A stretch of 64,000 bases of DNA from the NCBI RefSeq assembly GCF_017355835.1, contig NZ_JAFEWF010000002.1, positions 124,001 through 188,000 of the forward strand. Reading direction: 5' to 3'. A program made the position numbers and the translations under genes. The notes beneath the pieces were generated by a model. The model worked only from the letters and a program-made list of their open reading frames with translations, was not told the origin of the DNA and did not search any database. Positions 9,820 through 18,865 of this stretch are shown in pieces. This stretch comes from Desertivirga brevis. Lineage in GTDB: Bacteria; Bacteroidota; Bacteroidia; Sphingobacteriales; Sphingobacteriaceae. Within the stretch, counting starts at the first letter, position 1; each line of letters opens with the position of its first letter.

Positions 9820-9827
9820 TAGCTTTG
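9820..9827 (+). promoter_or_regulatory. candidate -7 box for hldD
   Basis: TAGCTTTG matches TAnnTTTG 47 nt before the hldD ATG. The -33 element is not clear. Confidence 0.35.
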
Positions 9828-9874
9828 GCGAAATTATTTTGAGTTTTTAAACGTAAAGGGTTAAAAGAGATACC

Positions 9875-10840
9875 ATGATTATAGTTACTGGTGCTGCAGG
9901 TTTCATAGGAAGTTGCCTGATTCAGAAGCTGAATGAAGAAGGATATTACGATCTTGTTCTAGTTGACGATTTTTCAAGCGAAGAGCAGAATAAGAACTTT
10001 GAGGGAAAGCGCTTCTCGAAGAAGGTTAACAGGGAGGACTTTCCGCAGTGGCTTCGTGAAAATCAGCTTCATGTGCAGTTTGTGTTTCATCTTGGAGCCC
10101 GTACCGATACTACAGAATTCGATTACGAACTCTTGAAGAAACTCAACCTTGATTATACTATAGACATATGGAATGCATGTGTGGATTTTGGCTTACCTCT
10201 GGTTTACGCATCTTCTGCAGCTACTTATGGGCTAGGCGATTCTGGCTACGAGGATGATGAGACCCGATTGGACGAACTGAAGCCTTTGAATCCCTACGGA
10301 GATTCTAAAAACGAGTTCGATAAGTGGGCCATAAAGCAAGAGCGGCAACCCTTCTTTTGGGCTGGCTTAAAGTTCTTCAATGTCTATGGACCCAACGAGT
10401 ACCATAAAGGCAGGATGGCCTCCGTCGTTTTCCACACTTTTAATCAGATTCAGAAAACTGGAGGAATGCGTTTGTTCCAATCCCATAATCCTGATTTCCG
10501 CGATGGCGAACAGCAAAGAGATTTTGTATATGTAAAAGATGTAACGGAAGTAATGTACTTCTTAATGCATCATCGAAAAAATTCCGGTATTTACAATCTC
10601 GGCTCCGGTAAAGCCCGTACATTCCTTGATCTTGCTACTAATACCTTTAGAGCATTAGGCAAAGATCCTCAAATTACTTTTATCCCAACACCGGAAGACA
10701 TCCGCGATAAGTACCAGTATTTTACTGAAGCAAAAATGGACAAATTGTCGGCAATCGGTTATCACAAACCCTTCCATACACTTGAGCAGGGGGTAGAGGA
10801 TTATGTGAAGAACTATTTGGTCCCGGGAAAATATTATTAA
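9875..10840 (+). CDS. hldD: ADP-L-glycero-D-manno-heptose 6-epimerase
   Basis: HldD epimerises ADP-D-glycero-D-manno-heptose to the L-glycero form for the lipopolysaccharide inner core. This is an extended SDR enzyme of 321 residues. It has the Rossmann motif TGAAGFIGS, a Ser region YASSAATYG and the catalytic pair Tyr141/Lys145 in NPYGDSK. Family-specific stretches are FNVYGPNEYHKGRMASVVFH and DFVYVKDV. It stands alone, convergent with the LolC/E-like gene. Other NDP-sugar epimerases are possible, but the FNVYGPNEYHKG segment favours HldD. Confidence 0.9.
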   Translation: MIIVTGAAGFIGSCLIQKLNEEGYYDLVLVDDFSSEEQNKNFEGKRFSKKVNREDFPQWLRENQLHVQFVFHLGARTDTTEFDYELLKKLNLDYTIDIWNACVDFGLPLVYASSAATYGLGDSGYEDDETRLDELKPLNPYGDSKNEFDKWAIKQERQPFFWAGLKFFNVYGPNEYHKGRMASVVFHTFNQIQKTGGMRLFQSHNPDFRDGEQQRDFVYVKDVTEVMYFLMHHRKNSGIYNLGSGKARTFLDLATNTFRALGKDPQITFIPTPEDIRDKYQYFTEAKMDKLSAIGYHKPFHTLEQGVEDYVKNYLVPGKYY

Positions 10841-10981
10841 CAGGTTTTGGCTAGCGCGAATTACACCCATTTCGCTCCTGAGAAAGTGCTTTATGTAAAA
10901 GTAGTAATGTTTGCAAGCTCGGTCTCTTAGAGTGAATAGTGTAATTCGTCCATTCAGCTATTTTAGGGATTCGTTTGCTTT

Positions 10982-12208
10982 TTACAGATCCTCTTTCATA
11001 TCTCCTAAATTCTTCACACTTAGGCGGGATGAAATGGAGGATGCTATTGTAGAGATAAAAGCTACAGTGCCAAAAACAACCAAGAAGTCTGTCCACTTTA
11101 TAGCAACAGGATAAGCTTCTGTGATGAAGTTTGCTTCAGCCATCTGTATAAATCCATATTTTTGTTGCAGGATGCAAAATATTAGTCCTGCTACCATTCC
11201 TGCAAAGCATCCCACAAATGAAATAAGTAGTCCTTCCAGTAAAAAAATACGTCTTATTAAGCTCGTATCTGCGCCAATGCTACTTAGGATTGCAATATCT
11301 TTCTTCTTATCAATTACCAGCATTGTTAACGTTCCAACGATATTAAATATCGCTATAATAAGAACGAATGTTAGAATGAGATAAATCATAAGTCGCTCGA
11401 TATTAAGCGTTTTATATAGGCTTTGTTCCTGTTGAACCCTGTTTTTTACTAAAAAGTCTTTTCCAAGCTTCTGAGAGAGTTCCTTCTGAAAACTGCTTGT
11501 ACTCTCTCCCCCGCTTAAATAAAGTTCTATCGACGAGATGTTTTTTTCTTCGCCAAGAAGCTCTCTTGCAAAACTCAACGGAACAATAACTGATTCATCG
11601 AAACTCTGTTGTATCTGGAATACCCCTACAGGCTTAATTGTCTTGAGGGTAAATTCTTCTGCAGGATTAAACGCGTTTGCCACTCCTTTTTTAGGCGAAT
11701 AGATTTCCAGCTCTCTAAACTGGTCGTTCACATTGATAGAGAGGTATAGCTGAACCATCGAGCCTACAACAGCATAAGGTTTACTATTTTCTTCAATTAC
11801 GAAACTTCCCTGAACAAGGGTGCTATCTAGTTTTGAGCGTTTGAGAAAATCGGGGGATACTCCTTTAATGGTGCCAATGTATTGCCCATCCTCATAGCGT
11901 AATAATGCCTTTTCTTGCAATACTTCTGTGTAGTTAGTAATCCTTTTGTCGTACTTTAGGTCCCTTACTTTAGGCGAATTAGGGTCAAATGACTTTCCCT
12001 GAGCTGGTTCGATCCTAATTTCTGGAGTGAAGTTATTATACATTGATAAGATCACCTTCTCAAATCCATTAAAAACGGATAGAATAATCACCAGAGCTGC
12101 GCTGCCTACAAATACTCCCAACATAGAAATACCCGAGATGTAATTAATGGCATTTAGGGACTTTTTGGTAAAAAGGTATCGTTTCGCTATGTAAAAGGAA
12201 GTTCTCAA
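10982..12208 (-). CDS. LolC/LolE-like lipoprotein-releasing ABC permease
   Basis: A 408-residue FtsX-family inner-membrane permease, probably releasing lipoproteins from the inner membrane as LolC/E do. A first transmembrane helix near residues 20-45 follows FYIAKRYLFTKKSLNAIN. A MacB-type periplasmic domain spans roughly 45-265. Three C-terminal helices follow, the first being LMIYLILTFVLIIAIFNIVG. The cytoplasmic KKKDIAILSSIGAD loop is typical. No LolD ATPase adjoins it. It is 4 bp downstream of the metallo-hydrolase gene, in the same operon. Confidence 0.85.
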   Translation of the reverse strand: MRTSFYIAKRYLFTKKSLNAINYISGISMLGVFVGSAALVIILSVFNGFEKVILSMYNNFTPEIRIEPAQGKSFDPNSPKVRDLKYDKRITNYTEVLQEKALLRYEDGQYIGTIKGVSPDFLKRSKLDSTLVQGSFVIEENSKPYAVVGSMVQLYLSINVNDQFRELEIYSPKKGVANAFNPAEEFTLKTIKPVGVFQIQQSFDESVIVPLSFARELLGEEKNISSIELYLSGGESTSSFQKELSQKLGKDFLVKNRVQQEQSLYKTLNIERLMIYLILTFVLIIAIFNIVGTLTMLVIDKKKDIAILSSIGADTSLIRRIFLLEGLLISFVGCFAGMVAGLIFCILQQKYGFIQMAEANFITEAYPVAIKWTDFLVVFGTVAFISTIASSISSRLSVKNLGDMKEDL

Positions 12209-12212
12209 TCTA

Positions 12213-12854
12213 TTACTGATTTAGGAATGGATTGTGTTGTTTTTCGAAACCGATCGATGTCTCGTTTCCGTGGCCAGGATAAACCGTAACGTTATCAGGC
12301 AGATCAAAAAGCTTTTCCCTGATATTTTTAATAAGCTGGTTATAGTTGCCTCCAGGAAGATCTGTACGCCCTATACTTCCATAGAATAGCACGTCGCCTC
12401 CAATTAAGAATTCGTTTGCAGAATTGTAAAAGCATAAGTGAGCGGGGGAATGCCCTGGTGCAAAAATTAATTCCAGTGTACTGTTACCAAAGGTGATATT
12501 GCCTTCTTCCGGAAGGAAGGTATCCGGAAGTGGAGATACTTCATAATTAAAACCCTGAGCCGGCGCGTAAGAGGGGACTGCTGTCAGAAGCGGAAGTTCT
12601 CCCTCGTGAAATTGAGGTTTAAGAGCGTAAGTATCAAAAACAAATTTATTACCAAGAACGTGATCAATGTGGCAATGCGTATTAAGGAGTCGCACTGGTG
12701 TTAAACCTTCTTGTGTAATAAACTTTACCAGCTCATTCTGTTCAGTCCCCGTATACATGCCAGGGTCTATTATTACACATTCCTTCGTTTCGTCAAATAA
12801 TACGTAGGTGTTTTCCTGATACGGATTGCAGGTAAATGAATGGACTTTGATCAT
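12213..12854 (-). CDS. MBL-fold metallo-hydrolase (glyoxalase II-like)
   Basis: A 213-residue hydrolase of the metallo-beta-lactamase fold. It has the zinc motif THCHIDHVLG, a second His in FAPGHSPAHLCFY, the Asp in LIGGDVLFYGSIGRTDLPGG, and the last His in VYPGHGNETSIG. This set is typical of hydroxyacylglutathione-hydrolase-like proteins, although the substrate cannot be read. I chose the ATG at 12854 (MIKVHSF). A TAnnTTTG box ends 6 nt upstream, and in-frame codons before that are not family-like. Confidence 0.88.
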   Translation of the reverse strand: MIKVHSFTCNPYQENTYVLFDETKECVIIDPGMYTGTEQNELVKFITQEGLTPVRLLNTHCHIDHVLGNKFVFDTYALKPQFHEGELPLLTAVPSYAPAQGFNYEVSPLPDTFLPEEGNITFGNSTLELIFAPGHSPAHLCFYNSANEFLIGGDVLFYGSIGRTDLPGGNYNQLIKNIREKLFDLPDNVTVYPGHGNETSIGFEKQHNPFLNQ

Positions 12855-12860
12855 AGCACT

Positions 12861-12868
12861 CAAATGTA
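12861..12868 (-). promoter_or_regulatory. candidate -7 box before the metallo-hydrolase gene
   Basis: TACATTTG on the minus strand ends 6 nt before the ATG. A TTG lies about 21 bp further upstream, near the -33 position. The transcript would have almost no 5' leader. Confidence 0.45.
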
Positions 12869-12935
12869 GTAACAATGCGCTAACTGTTCCAAGGTTGATA
12901 AAGTTTTAAATTGGCCTGGCAGAAATGTTTTTTGC

Positions 12936-13520
12936 TTAACCTTTCCAATGGAAGGATTTAATAAATACGTCCAGATCCTTTTTGACAAAGTCCAACACTG
13001 GTTGAATGGAATCTAACTTAGGAGCCTCGTTAAAATAAAGAGCTCCACGAACGTAATTTTTAGTACTGTCAGTAAGGAAAAATTGGGCCGAGGAAGCCGT
13101 ATTTCCTTCTATAGTATAGTAAATACCATAAACCTTCCTGTCCGGATAGTAGATTCTCCCCTCATTAATTCCGGTAGCTTTCACAGTGTGTTTGAAGGCA
13201 AGCTTTCGTGCATCTTCTATAAGCTCGTCAAAAACTTTATTTGATGTCACAGCTTGGTAGCTTATGTGGATACGTCCTTTGAATTGGGGGAAGTAAACGT
13301 TCATCCAGCAAGGCTTTGCATCTCTGGAGCTATCCGGCTCGATCTGGGCATAGGTTGGGTAGTCAAATGAGAAGGGACAACTCTGGTTATAAGTTTGGTA
13401 GCTTTTTGTGGGAAAGGAAATGCGGAAGTATCCCCGGGGTTTAGGAGAGTAATCTTGCCCGCAGGATATGCAACTTAATAAAGCTAAAACTAACGATATG
13501 TAAGCTGCATATTTTTTCAT
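12936..13520 (-). CDS. gldD: gliding motility lipoprotein GldD
   Basis: GldD is an outer-envelope lipoprotein needed for gliding and linked to the type IX secretion system in Bacteroidota. The 194-residue protein has a lipoprotein signal (LALLSCISCGQDYSPKP). The family core follows: PRGYFRISFPTKSY, CPFSFDYPTYAQI and CWMNVYFPQFKGRIHISY. It lies 50 bp downstream of aroE. Non-gliding relatives also carry gldD, so motility cannot be concluded. Confidence 0.92.
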   Translation of the reverse strand: MKKYAAYISLVLALLSCISCGQDYSPKPRGYFRISFPTKSYQTYNQSCPFSFDYPTYAQIEPDSSRDAKPCWMNVYFPQFKGRIHISYQAVTSNKVFDELIEDARKLAFKHTVKATGINEGRIYYPDRKVYGIYYTIEGNTASSAQFFLTDSTKNYVRGALYFNEAPKLDSIQPVLDFVKKDLDVFIKSFHWKG

Positions 13521-13570
13521 TCCGTATCTTATCTAAACAAGCAAATAATATAGTAGCTTGTTTTATACAA

Positions 13571-14350
13571 TTAGCTATTCCAAATTTCCCAGGCTTTTTC
13601 TGCCTGCAAATGAAGCATTTCTTCTCCATTTTTCACTGTGGCTCCATTAGCTTTACCTCGCTTCAGGAACTCAGTTTCTGCTGGATTATAAACCAAATCA
13701 TAAAGAAGATGTTTTGATCCTATAAACTCATATGGAATATCTGGACAAGCCTCAATTGCAGGAGCCTGGCCAAGAGGGGTAGTATTAATTATAAGCAGGT
13801 GATCTCCCAAAAGGTCTTTACCAAGGTCCCCATAGGTTATTTGTCGTCTGCCTTTCTTTCTGGAAACAATCTTGTAGTCAATACCAAGTTTTTCAAGCAC
13901 ATAGGTTACTGCCCTTGAACCACCGCCGCTCCCCAATACAAGAGCTTTGTGGTGATGTTTTTTTAATAAGGGTTTAAGCGAGTTCTCGAAGCCATATGCA
14001 TCTGTATTGTATCCCTCTAGCCTTACTTTGGAAGGAGAAAAGTCACCTGAAAAAAAAGATTCTACAGGCTTATTACTAATAACTTTTATACAATTTACAG
14101 CATCAATTGCCTTGGCATCCTTAGCCACCTTGTCCAGATAGTACATTACCCCAATCTTATGAGGTATGGTAACATTCAGCCCACAGATCTCAGGATTCGC
14201 CCGCAATAGCTCTTCAATGTCGCTAATATTCTCCATCGGATAAAGCTCGTAAGCGTAGTCCTTTAAACCTTCCCTTTCAAATTTTTCTGTAAAGTATTTT
14301 TTAGAAAAAGAGTGCCCGAGAGGAAACCCAATTAACCCAAACTTCTTCAT
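13571..14350 (-). CDS. aroE: shikimate dehydrogenase
   Basis: AroE reduces 3-dehydroshikimate with NADPH in aromatic amino-acid synthesis. The 259-residue protein has the substrate Ser pair in GFPLGHSFSKKYF and the catalytic Lys/Asp motifs NVTIPHKIG and GYNTDAYGFENSL. A nucleotide loop VLGSGGGSRAV and NTTPLGQAP complete the set. It starts 22 bp after the ComA-like gene and shares its direction, so it is probably co-transcribed. Confidence 0.95.
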   Translation of the reverse strand: MKKFGLIGFPLGHSFSKKYFTEKFEREGLKDYAYELYPMENISDIEELLRANPEICGLNVTIPHKIGVMYYLDKVAKDAKAIDAVNCIKVISNKPVESFFSGDFSPSKVRLEGYNTDAYGFENSLKPLLKKHHHKALVLGSGGGSRAVTYVLEKLGIDYKIVSRKKGRRQITYGDLGKDLLGDHLLIINTTPLGQAPAIEACPDIPYEFIGSKHLLYDLVYNPAETEFLKRGKANGATVKNGEEMLHLQAEKAWEIWNS

Positions 14351-14372
14351 TACAAATGCCCGATAGCGTTAA

Positions 14373-15140
14373 TTAAAGTGTTTTAAGAAAATGATTGAAA
14401 GTGTCACCTCTTAAGCCAAGACGAATTGTTTCTAAGGGAATTACTTCCGCGGGAGCAATATTGCCAAGATTTACGTTAGCACCTATCAGTTTTATGAACC
14501 AAACCTGCTGATCTTTTTGAGGAGCTTCCCAAATGATCGTTTCCTCTGGTATTTGAGTTAAGATTTCGTCTACCAATCCCTCTCTAACTTCTCCTGAATC
14601 GCGGTAAATTCCAACATTTCCTCCTTCACGAGATTCTGCAATCAGTTTCCATGACCCTGCCTGAATTTCAGCATTCATCATTTTAATCCATTTGTAAGGA
14701 GCAAATATTTTCTGAGCATCTTTTGAACCTACTTCAGAAATTACAGTAACATACTTACTTAACTTTCTAATGTATTCGCACTTTTCGTCGTGTTCTATGT
14801 CTATAGAGCCGTCTGAAACTTCAGCATGTTGAATGTTATACTTCTCTAATACCCTTACGTAATCTTCAAATTGATTTCGTATAACGAAGGCTTCAAAAAG
14901 CGTCCCTCCGAAGTAGAAGGGGATATTGGCGTTTTTGTAAACGTCTAGTTTTTCTTTAAGATTAGGTGTTACATAAGATGTAGACCATCCTAGCTTAACT
15001 ATATCAACATGAGGTCCTGAAACTTCAAGAAAATTCTCAATTTCCCTGATACTTAAGCCCTTGTCCATTACCATGGTAATGCCTTTTTCCCTTGGCTTAA
15101 CTGTACGTTCAGGGATTTGATTTAAACTGAAATTAATCAT
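14373..15140 (-). CDS. comA: phosphosulfolactate synthase (ComA-like)
   Basis: ComA-type enzymes add sulfite to phosphoenolpyruvate to give phosphosulfolactate. The 255-residue TIM-barrel protein has the family stretches MVMDKGLS, DIVKLGWSTSYV, FYFGGTLFEAF, HAEVSDGSI and AESREGGNVGIYRD. Its C-terminal part reads IIWEAPQKDQQVWFI and GLRGDTFNHF. I chose the ATG at 15140; an ATG 10 codons upstream falls in the A/T-rich tail of a terminator. In methanogens the product leads to coenzyme M. In a bacterium it may feed sulfolactate or cysteate, which is inference. Confidence 0.85.
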   Translation of the reverse strand: MINFSLNQIPERTVKPREKGITMVMDKGLSIREIENFLEVSGPHVDIVKLGWSTSYVTPNLKEKLDVYKNANIPFYFGGTLFEAFVIRNQFEDYVRVLEKYNIQHAEVSDGSIDIEHDEKCEYIRKLSKYVTVISEVGSKDAQKIFAPYKWIKMMNAEIQAGSWKLIAESREGGNVGIYRDSGEVREGLVDEILTQIPEETIIWEAPQKDQQVWFIKLIGANVNLGNIAPAEVIPLETIRLGLRGDTFNHFLKTL

Positions 15141-15157
15141 AAGAGCGCAAATCTCAC

Positions 15158-15197
15158 AAAAAAAATCCAATACTGATAGGATTATCGTATTGGATTT
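15158..15197 (-). terminator. intrinsic terminator after the TPR gene
   Basis: On the minus strand AAATCCAATAC pairs with GTATTGGATTT. An inner GATA/TATC stem sits on a small bulge, and eight T follow. It lies between the TPR gene and the ComA-like gene. Confidence 0.9.
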
Positions 15198-15225
15198 AGT
15201 TAAAATTTTGCAAAAAAGAATTCTT

Positions 15226-16629
15226 CTAAAGAAGATATTTGTTGATAATGTCTATAATGATCTTGTTGTTCTGCAATTGTGGCAAATACTCAAACAAGAT
15301 TTCATGTTTTTCCGGATCTATTTTTAAAGCAATTTCAAGGCAATTTAAAGCTTCATTGTATTGTCCGTCAGCGAATAAATACGCCACCATCCTGTAATAA
15401 AGTTCTGCTGCCTCTGGGTTGTTTTTAATGGCCTCAGCCATCGTTTCAATTGCATCTATTAATTTCGTTTGCTCATACAAGATCGACGAATAGTCTAACC
15501 ATGCTTCTACATCCAGAGGATTTAGCTCAATTACTTTAGCATATGCTTTTTCAGATTCTTCAAGTTTACCTAGTTTATACTGAGCATCTGCTATTGCAAA
15601 CCAATAATCAGGGTTTTTATCGTCTATGGCCAGCGCTTTATTGTAGAAATGCAGAGCCTCAAAATGCCTGTCCTCAAAATCAAGGGTAACTCCAATTCCA
15701 AACCATGCGTCTGCTAGCTTAGAATCCATTTTAACGGCCTTCTTGTAATAAGCACGGGCTTCCTCCATCTGTTCCAGCTTTTCATAGCACTCCCCGATTG
15801 CACAATATGTGTCGGCATTCGGAGGTTCATACTCGAAGGTTTGTTTATATACCTCAATGGCTTCAGAGAAGCGGTCGAGGTGAACCAGAGAATTGCCTTT
15901 ATTGAAATACGCAGACGAAAAGTTCTCCTTAATTAGTATTGCATAATCATAAGCATCTATAGCCATTTCATAGTGAGCCATTTTATGATAGGCGTTACCC
16001 AGGTTATACCAGGCGGCATAAGAATAGGGCTCGTTGTCTATGTATTGCTTATAAAACTGGATGCTTTCCTCCTGCTTATCCAGAACGTCATAGCAAAATG
16101 CCAGCTCGTAAAGTGCATCTTGATTTTCCATATTCTGTTCCAGACATTTCTTCAAGCTGGCTACAGCGCTTTCATAATCACCGATGTTTTGATATACCAT
16201 CGCTATATGCAATAGTATCTCGTCGGTATTCTCAGCTAGAGCCAAAGCTTTGTTGTAATTATCCAAAGCTTCATCATGCCGCTCTAAAACCTGAAATATA
16301 TTACCTCTGATCAAAAATATATCAGCTTCTGATGGCTCTAGCAGTTCTGCCTTGTCCAGCGCTTCAAAAGCTGAGTCTAACTGGTTGGTTGCTACGAAAA
16401 GCTGAGCTTGTTTTATGAAAAATATTGCAGCAAAAGGGTGTTGGTTTACAGCATAGTCCACCACCTGCAACGCTTTAATAGGATCATTTTTTTCAATATA
16501 ATAGTCAATTATATTTTCGAAAGCTTGCGCGTCAAAAAAATATTGATCTTTATTTCGGATCATTTCTTCGTAACGTTCCACGGAAAATTTAGGGTCTTCA
16601 GTGAATTCAAATTCAAAGTCTTCTTCCAT
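15226..16629 (-). CDS. tetratricopeptide-repeat protein
   Basis: A 467-residue protein made almost wholly of tandem 34-residue TPR units. Examples are AWYNLGNAYHKMAHYEMAIDAY, split here as AWYNLGNAYHKM then AHYEMAIDAY, and AWFGIGVTLDFEDRHFEAL. About eleven repeats fit from residue 35 to the end. It has no signal peptide or membrane segment, so it is probably a cytoplasmic scaffold. Partners cannot be inferred. It has its own terminator and is divergent from the small gene at 16918. Confidence 0.88.
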   Translation of the reverse strand: MEEDFEFEFTEDPKFSVERYEEMIRNKDQYFFDAQAFENIIDYYIEKNDPIKALQVVDYAVNQHPFAAIFFIKQAQLFVATNQLDSAFEALDKAELLEPSEADIFLIRGNIFQVLERHDEALDNYNKALALAENTDEILLHIAMVYQNIGDYESAVASLKKCLEQNMENQDALYELAFCYDVLDKQEESIQFYKQYIDNEPYSYAAWYNLGNAYHKMAHYEMAIDAYDYAILIKENFSSAYFNKGNSLVHLDRFSEAIEVYKQTFEYEPPNADTYCAIGECYEKLEQMEEARAYYKKAVKMDSKLADAWFGIGVTLDFEDRHFEALHFYNKALAIDDKNPDYWFAIADAQYKLGKLEESEKAYAKVIELNPLDVEAWLDYSSILYEQTKLIDAIETMAEAIKNNPEAAELYYRMVAYLFADGQYNEALNCLEIALKIDPEKHEILFEYLPQLQNNKIIIDIINKYLL

Positions 16630-16903
16630 CTATAAAAAGTTTAGAACGTTTCCCTTTTAAGGTTAACTAACAATCAGTAAAATCTATGCCAATCTTAACT
16701 CCACATAAGTTAATGTAAAAGCTTGTATTTCTATGTGTTTATTTATCAACAATTTAACATCAATAAGTCTAACTTACTGAAAAATAACTCAGTAGGAATT
16801 TTGGCAGCGTGTCGTTATTTGTGTGCTTTTATAACGTTCAATGGCTTGAAATAAATATAATATAATTTTACGATTCCGGGAAATTTCACTGCGTTAGCTG
16901 CCG

Positions 16904-16911
16904 TATCTTTG
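16904..16911 (+). promoter_or_regulatory. candidate -7 box before the small conserved gene
   Basis: TATCTTTG matches TAnnTTTG and ends 6 nt before the ATG at 16918, so any leader would be very short. Confidence 0.45.
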
Positions 16912-16917
16912 CCGTTA

Positions 16918-17259
16918 ATGACACCTTCTGAAATAAATAGTAAATGGAGCGCTTTGCAGGAACGAATTTCTATAGATTTCGATACCGAGAAGCCAGATAT
17001 AAAAGTTATGCTCTTCCTGATAGGGGTTCAGGAACTTGGAAAGGGGCCGCGAAAATTTTCAAAACGACAAAAGGAAGAATTGATGCATATCGCTAACTGC
17101 AGATTGTTCAGCGAGTTAGGCTTTTATGAGCTTGAAGGCGTAGATCAGGAGGGTTGGCCTCATTGGAAGCGCGTAAAACCTATTCCTGCCTACACCTTGC
17201 TAGAGCAGGAGATGCTGATGAAGTCTCTAATTGTTAATTATTTTGCGGATCATTATTAA
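16918..17259 (+). CDS. conserved hypothetical protein (113 aa)
   Basis: A small soluble protein beginning MTPSEINSKWSALQERISID. It has no signal peptide, membrane segment or motif I recognise. Its middle reads DIKVMLFLIGVQELGKGP, and the C-terminal half has many aromatic and charged residues (WPHWKRVKPIPAY). The even composition and a promoter-like box directly upstream support a real gene. I chose ATG 16918 over a TTG three codons upstream that lies in that box. It precedes the cyclophilin gene by 47 bp. Function unknown. Confidence 0.75.
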   Translation: MTPSEINSKWSALQERISIDFDTEKPDIKVMLFLIGVQELGKGPRKFSKRQKEELMHIANCRLFSELGFYELEGVDQEGWPHWKRVKPIPAYTLLEQEMLMKSLIVNYFADHY

Positions 17260-17306
17260 TTAAACCTTAAGCACTTTTTTTACTCCTAGTACCATAAGTT
17301 AAATAA

Positions 17307-18035
17307 ATGAGAAGAATAATAATTGCACTACTTGTCTTTAGTTGCAGTCTCACCTTCGCGGCACAGAAGCCCAGGAATTTCTATGTTAGAATTAAGACAA
17401 GTAAGGGCGAGTCAATTGTTCGTTTGTATAACGAAACCCCTAAGCACCGTGATAACTTTCTCAAACTTACTAAGGAAGGGTTTTTCAACAAAACTTTATT
17501 CCACAGGGTAATTAAGGATTTTATGGTTCAAGGGGGCGATCCTGATTCAAAAAAAGCAAAGCCCGGACAGTTATTGGGTGGAGGAAGCTTGTCCTATACA
17601 ATTCCTGCTGAATTTCATCCCGAGCTCTTTCACAAAAAAGGAGCGTTGGCAGCTGCTAGAAATAACAATCCGGAAAAAGCCTCCGATGCCTCTCAATTCT
17701 ATATTGTTGAAGGAAAAACCTATACAGATGATGAATTGAATAAAGTGGAAAAGTTTCGCCTTAATGGCTATAAAATCCCTGAACCTGAACGAGAAGTTTA
17801 TAAATCATTAGGAGGGGCACCTTTTCTAGATCAAAATTACACAGTATTTGGCGAGGTGGTAAAGGGAATTGAAATGGTGGATGCTATTATTTCTGTTTCC
17901 ACAGACGGAAATGACAGACCTTTAGAAGATATTACAATGCAGGTTTCATTATTAAAGAAGCGGGAAGGCAAGAAACTTGAGAAGGCATTACTTCAAGAAG
18001 CTTTTAGAAGAAACCTAATAATGAATAAAAGATAG
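17307..18035 (+). CDS. secreted cyclophilin-type peptidyl-prolyl isomerase
   Basis: This enzyme catalyses cis-trans isomerisation of X-Pro bonds and should act in the periplasm. A Sec signal MRRIIIALLVFSCSLTFAAQ is followed by one cyclophilin domain (about residues 25-215). The active-site segments are LFHRVIKDFMVQGGDP, GALAAAR and ASQFYIV. An insertion around residues 140-170 separates these from the final strand DQNYTVFGEV. A basic tail of about 30 residues ends the protein. Confidence 0.93.
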   Translation: MRRIIIALLVFSCSLTFAAQKPRNFYVRIKTSKGESIVRLYNETPKHRDNFLKLTKEGFFNKTLFHRVIKDFMVQGGDPDSKKAKPGQLLGGGSLSYTIPAEFHPELFHKKGALAAARNNNPEKASDASQFYIVEGKTYTDDELNKVEKFRLNGYKIPEPEREVYKSLGGAPFLDQNYTVFGEVVKGIEMVDAIISVSTDGNDRPLEDITMQVSLLKKREGKKLEKALLQEAFRRNLIMNKR

Positions 18036-18050
18036 AATTACAGATTTTTT

Positions 18051-18821
18051 GTGAAGATAATAACCTATAATGTTAACGGTATCCGTTCTGCCATGAGTAA
18101 GAATTGGATAGGATGGCTTCAGGCAGCTAACCCTGATGTCGTTTGCCTTCAGGAAATCAAGGCTCACCCAGACCAGCTGCAAGACCTTTATTTGCTTGAG
18201 CAAATGGGCTATGAGCATTACTGGTATCCTGCTCAAAAAAAGGGATATAGCGGTACTGCTATATTAACTAAGATCACCCCTAAGAATGTAGAATATGGTT
18301 GCGGGCACTGTGATTATGATTTTGAGGGAAGGATAGTTAGGGCGGACTTCGATAATGGAGTATCGGTAATGAGCTCTTATTTTCCCTCCGGCTCCAGCGG
18401 GGATTCACGACAAGATTTTAAGTACAGGTTCCTGGAGGACTTCCAGAATTATATCGACAACCTTAAGGCGGAACATCCCAAATTGGTGATTTCGGGGGAT
18501 TACAATATCTGTCACAAGCCGATAGATATTCATAATCCCAAGTCTAATGCTAATTCTTCCGGTTTTCTTCCGCAGGAAAGGGAGTGGTTTGAAAACTTTG
18601 TCAATTCAGGTTTTATCGATTCTTTCAGATACTTCAACGAAGATCCTCACCATTACACGTGGTGGAGTTTTAGAGCAGGAGCGAGAAAAAAGAACCTTGG
18701 ATGGCGCATCGATTATAATATGGTTAGCGAGGAGTTAAAACCTAATTTAAAAAGAGCACAAATCCTTTGTGAGGCTATTCATTCAGATCATTGCCCAGTT
18801 TTGCTGGAACTTTCACTCTAG
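18051..18821 (+). CDS. xth: exodeoxyribonuclease III
   Basis: An AP endonuclease/3'-5' exonuclease for base-excision repair. In 256 residues it shows the metal and catalytic motifs of the family: KIITYNVNGIRSA, CLQEIKA (Glu), ISGDYNICH (Asp/Asn), WWSFRAGAR, GWRIDYN and the final SDHCPV (Asp-His). The start is a GTG at 18051, 15 bp past the cyclophilin stop; no ATG fits the family N-terminus. A convergent terminator follows. Confidence 0.94.
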   Translation: MKIITYNVNGIRSAMSKNWIGWLQAANPDVVCLQEIKAHPDQLQDLYLLEQMGYEHYWYPAQKKGYSGTAILTKITPKNVEYGCGHCDYDFEGRIVRADFDNGVSVMSSYFPSGSSGDSRQDFKYRFLEDFQNYIDNLKAEHPKLVISGDYNICHKPIDIHNPKSNANSSGFLPQEREWFENFVNSGFIDSFRYFNEDPHHYTWWSFRAGARKKNLGWRIDYNMVSEELKPNLKRAQILCEAIHSDHCPVLLELSL

Positions 18822-18826
18822 TCAAG

Positions 18827-18865
18827 AAATAGATCCTTGATGCCATTTGTATCAAGGATTTATTT
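18827..18865. terminator. bidirectional hairpin between xth and 5-FCL
   Basis: Arms AAATAGATCCTTGAT and ATCAAGGATTTATTT pair over 15 bp (one G-T wobble) around a nine-base loop. The hairpin overlaps the last codons of the minus-strand gene and lies just after the xth stop, so it can serve both. Confidence 0.75.

Noticed and set aside
10851..11096. 81-residue minus-strand frame overlapping the end of the LolC/E-like gene
   Set aside because: Most of it is an alternate frame of that gene, and the product has no family-like features.
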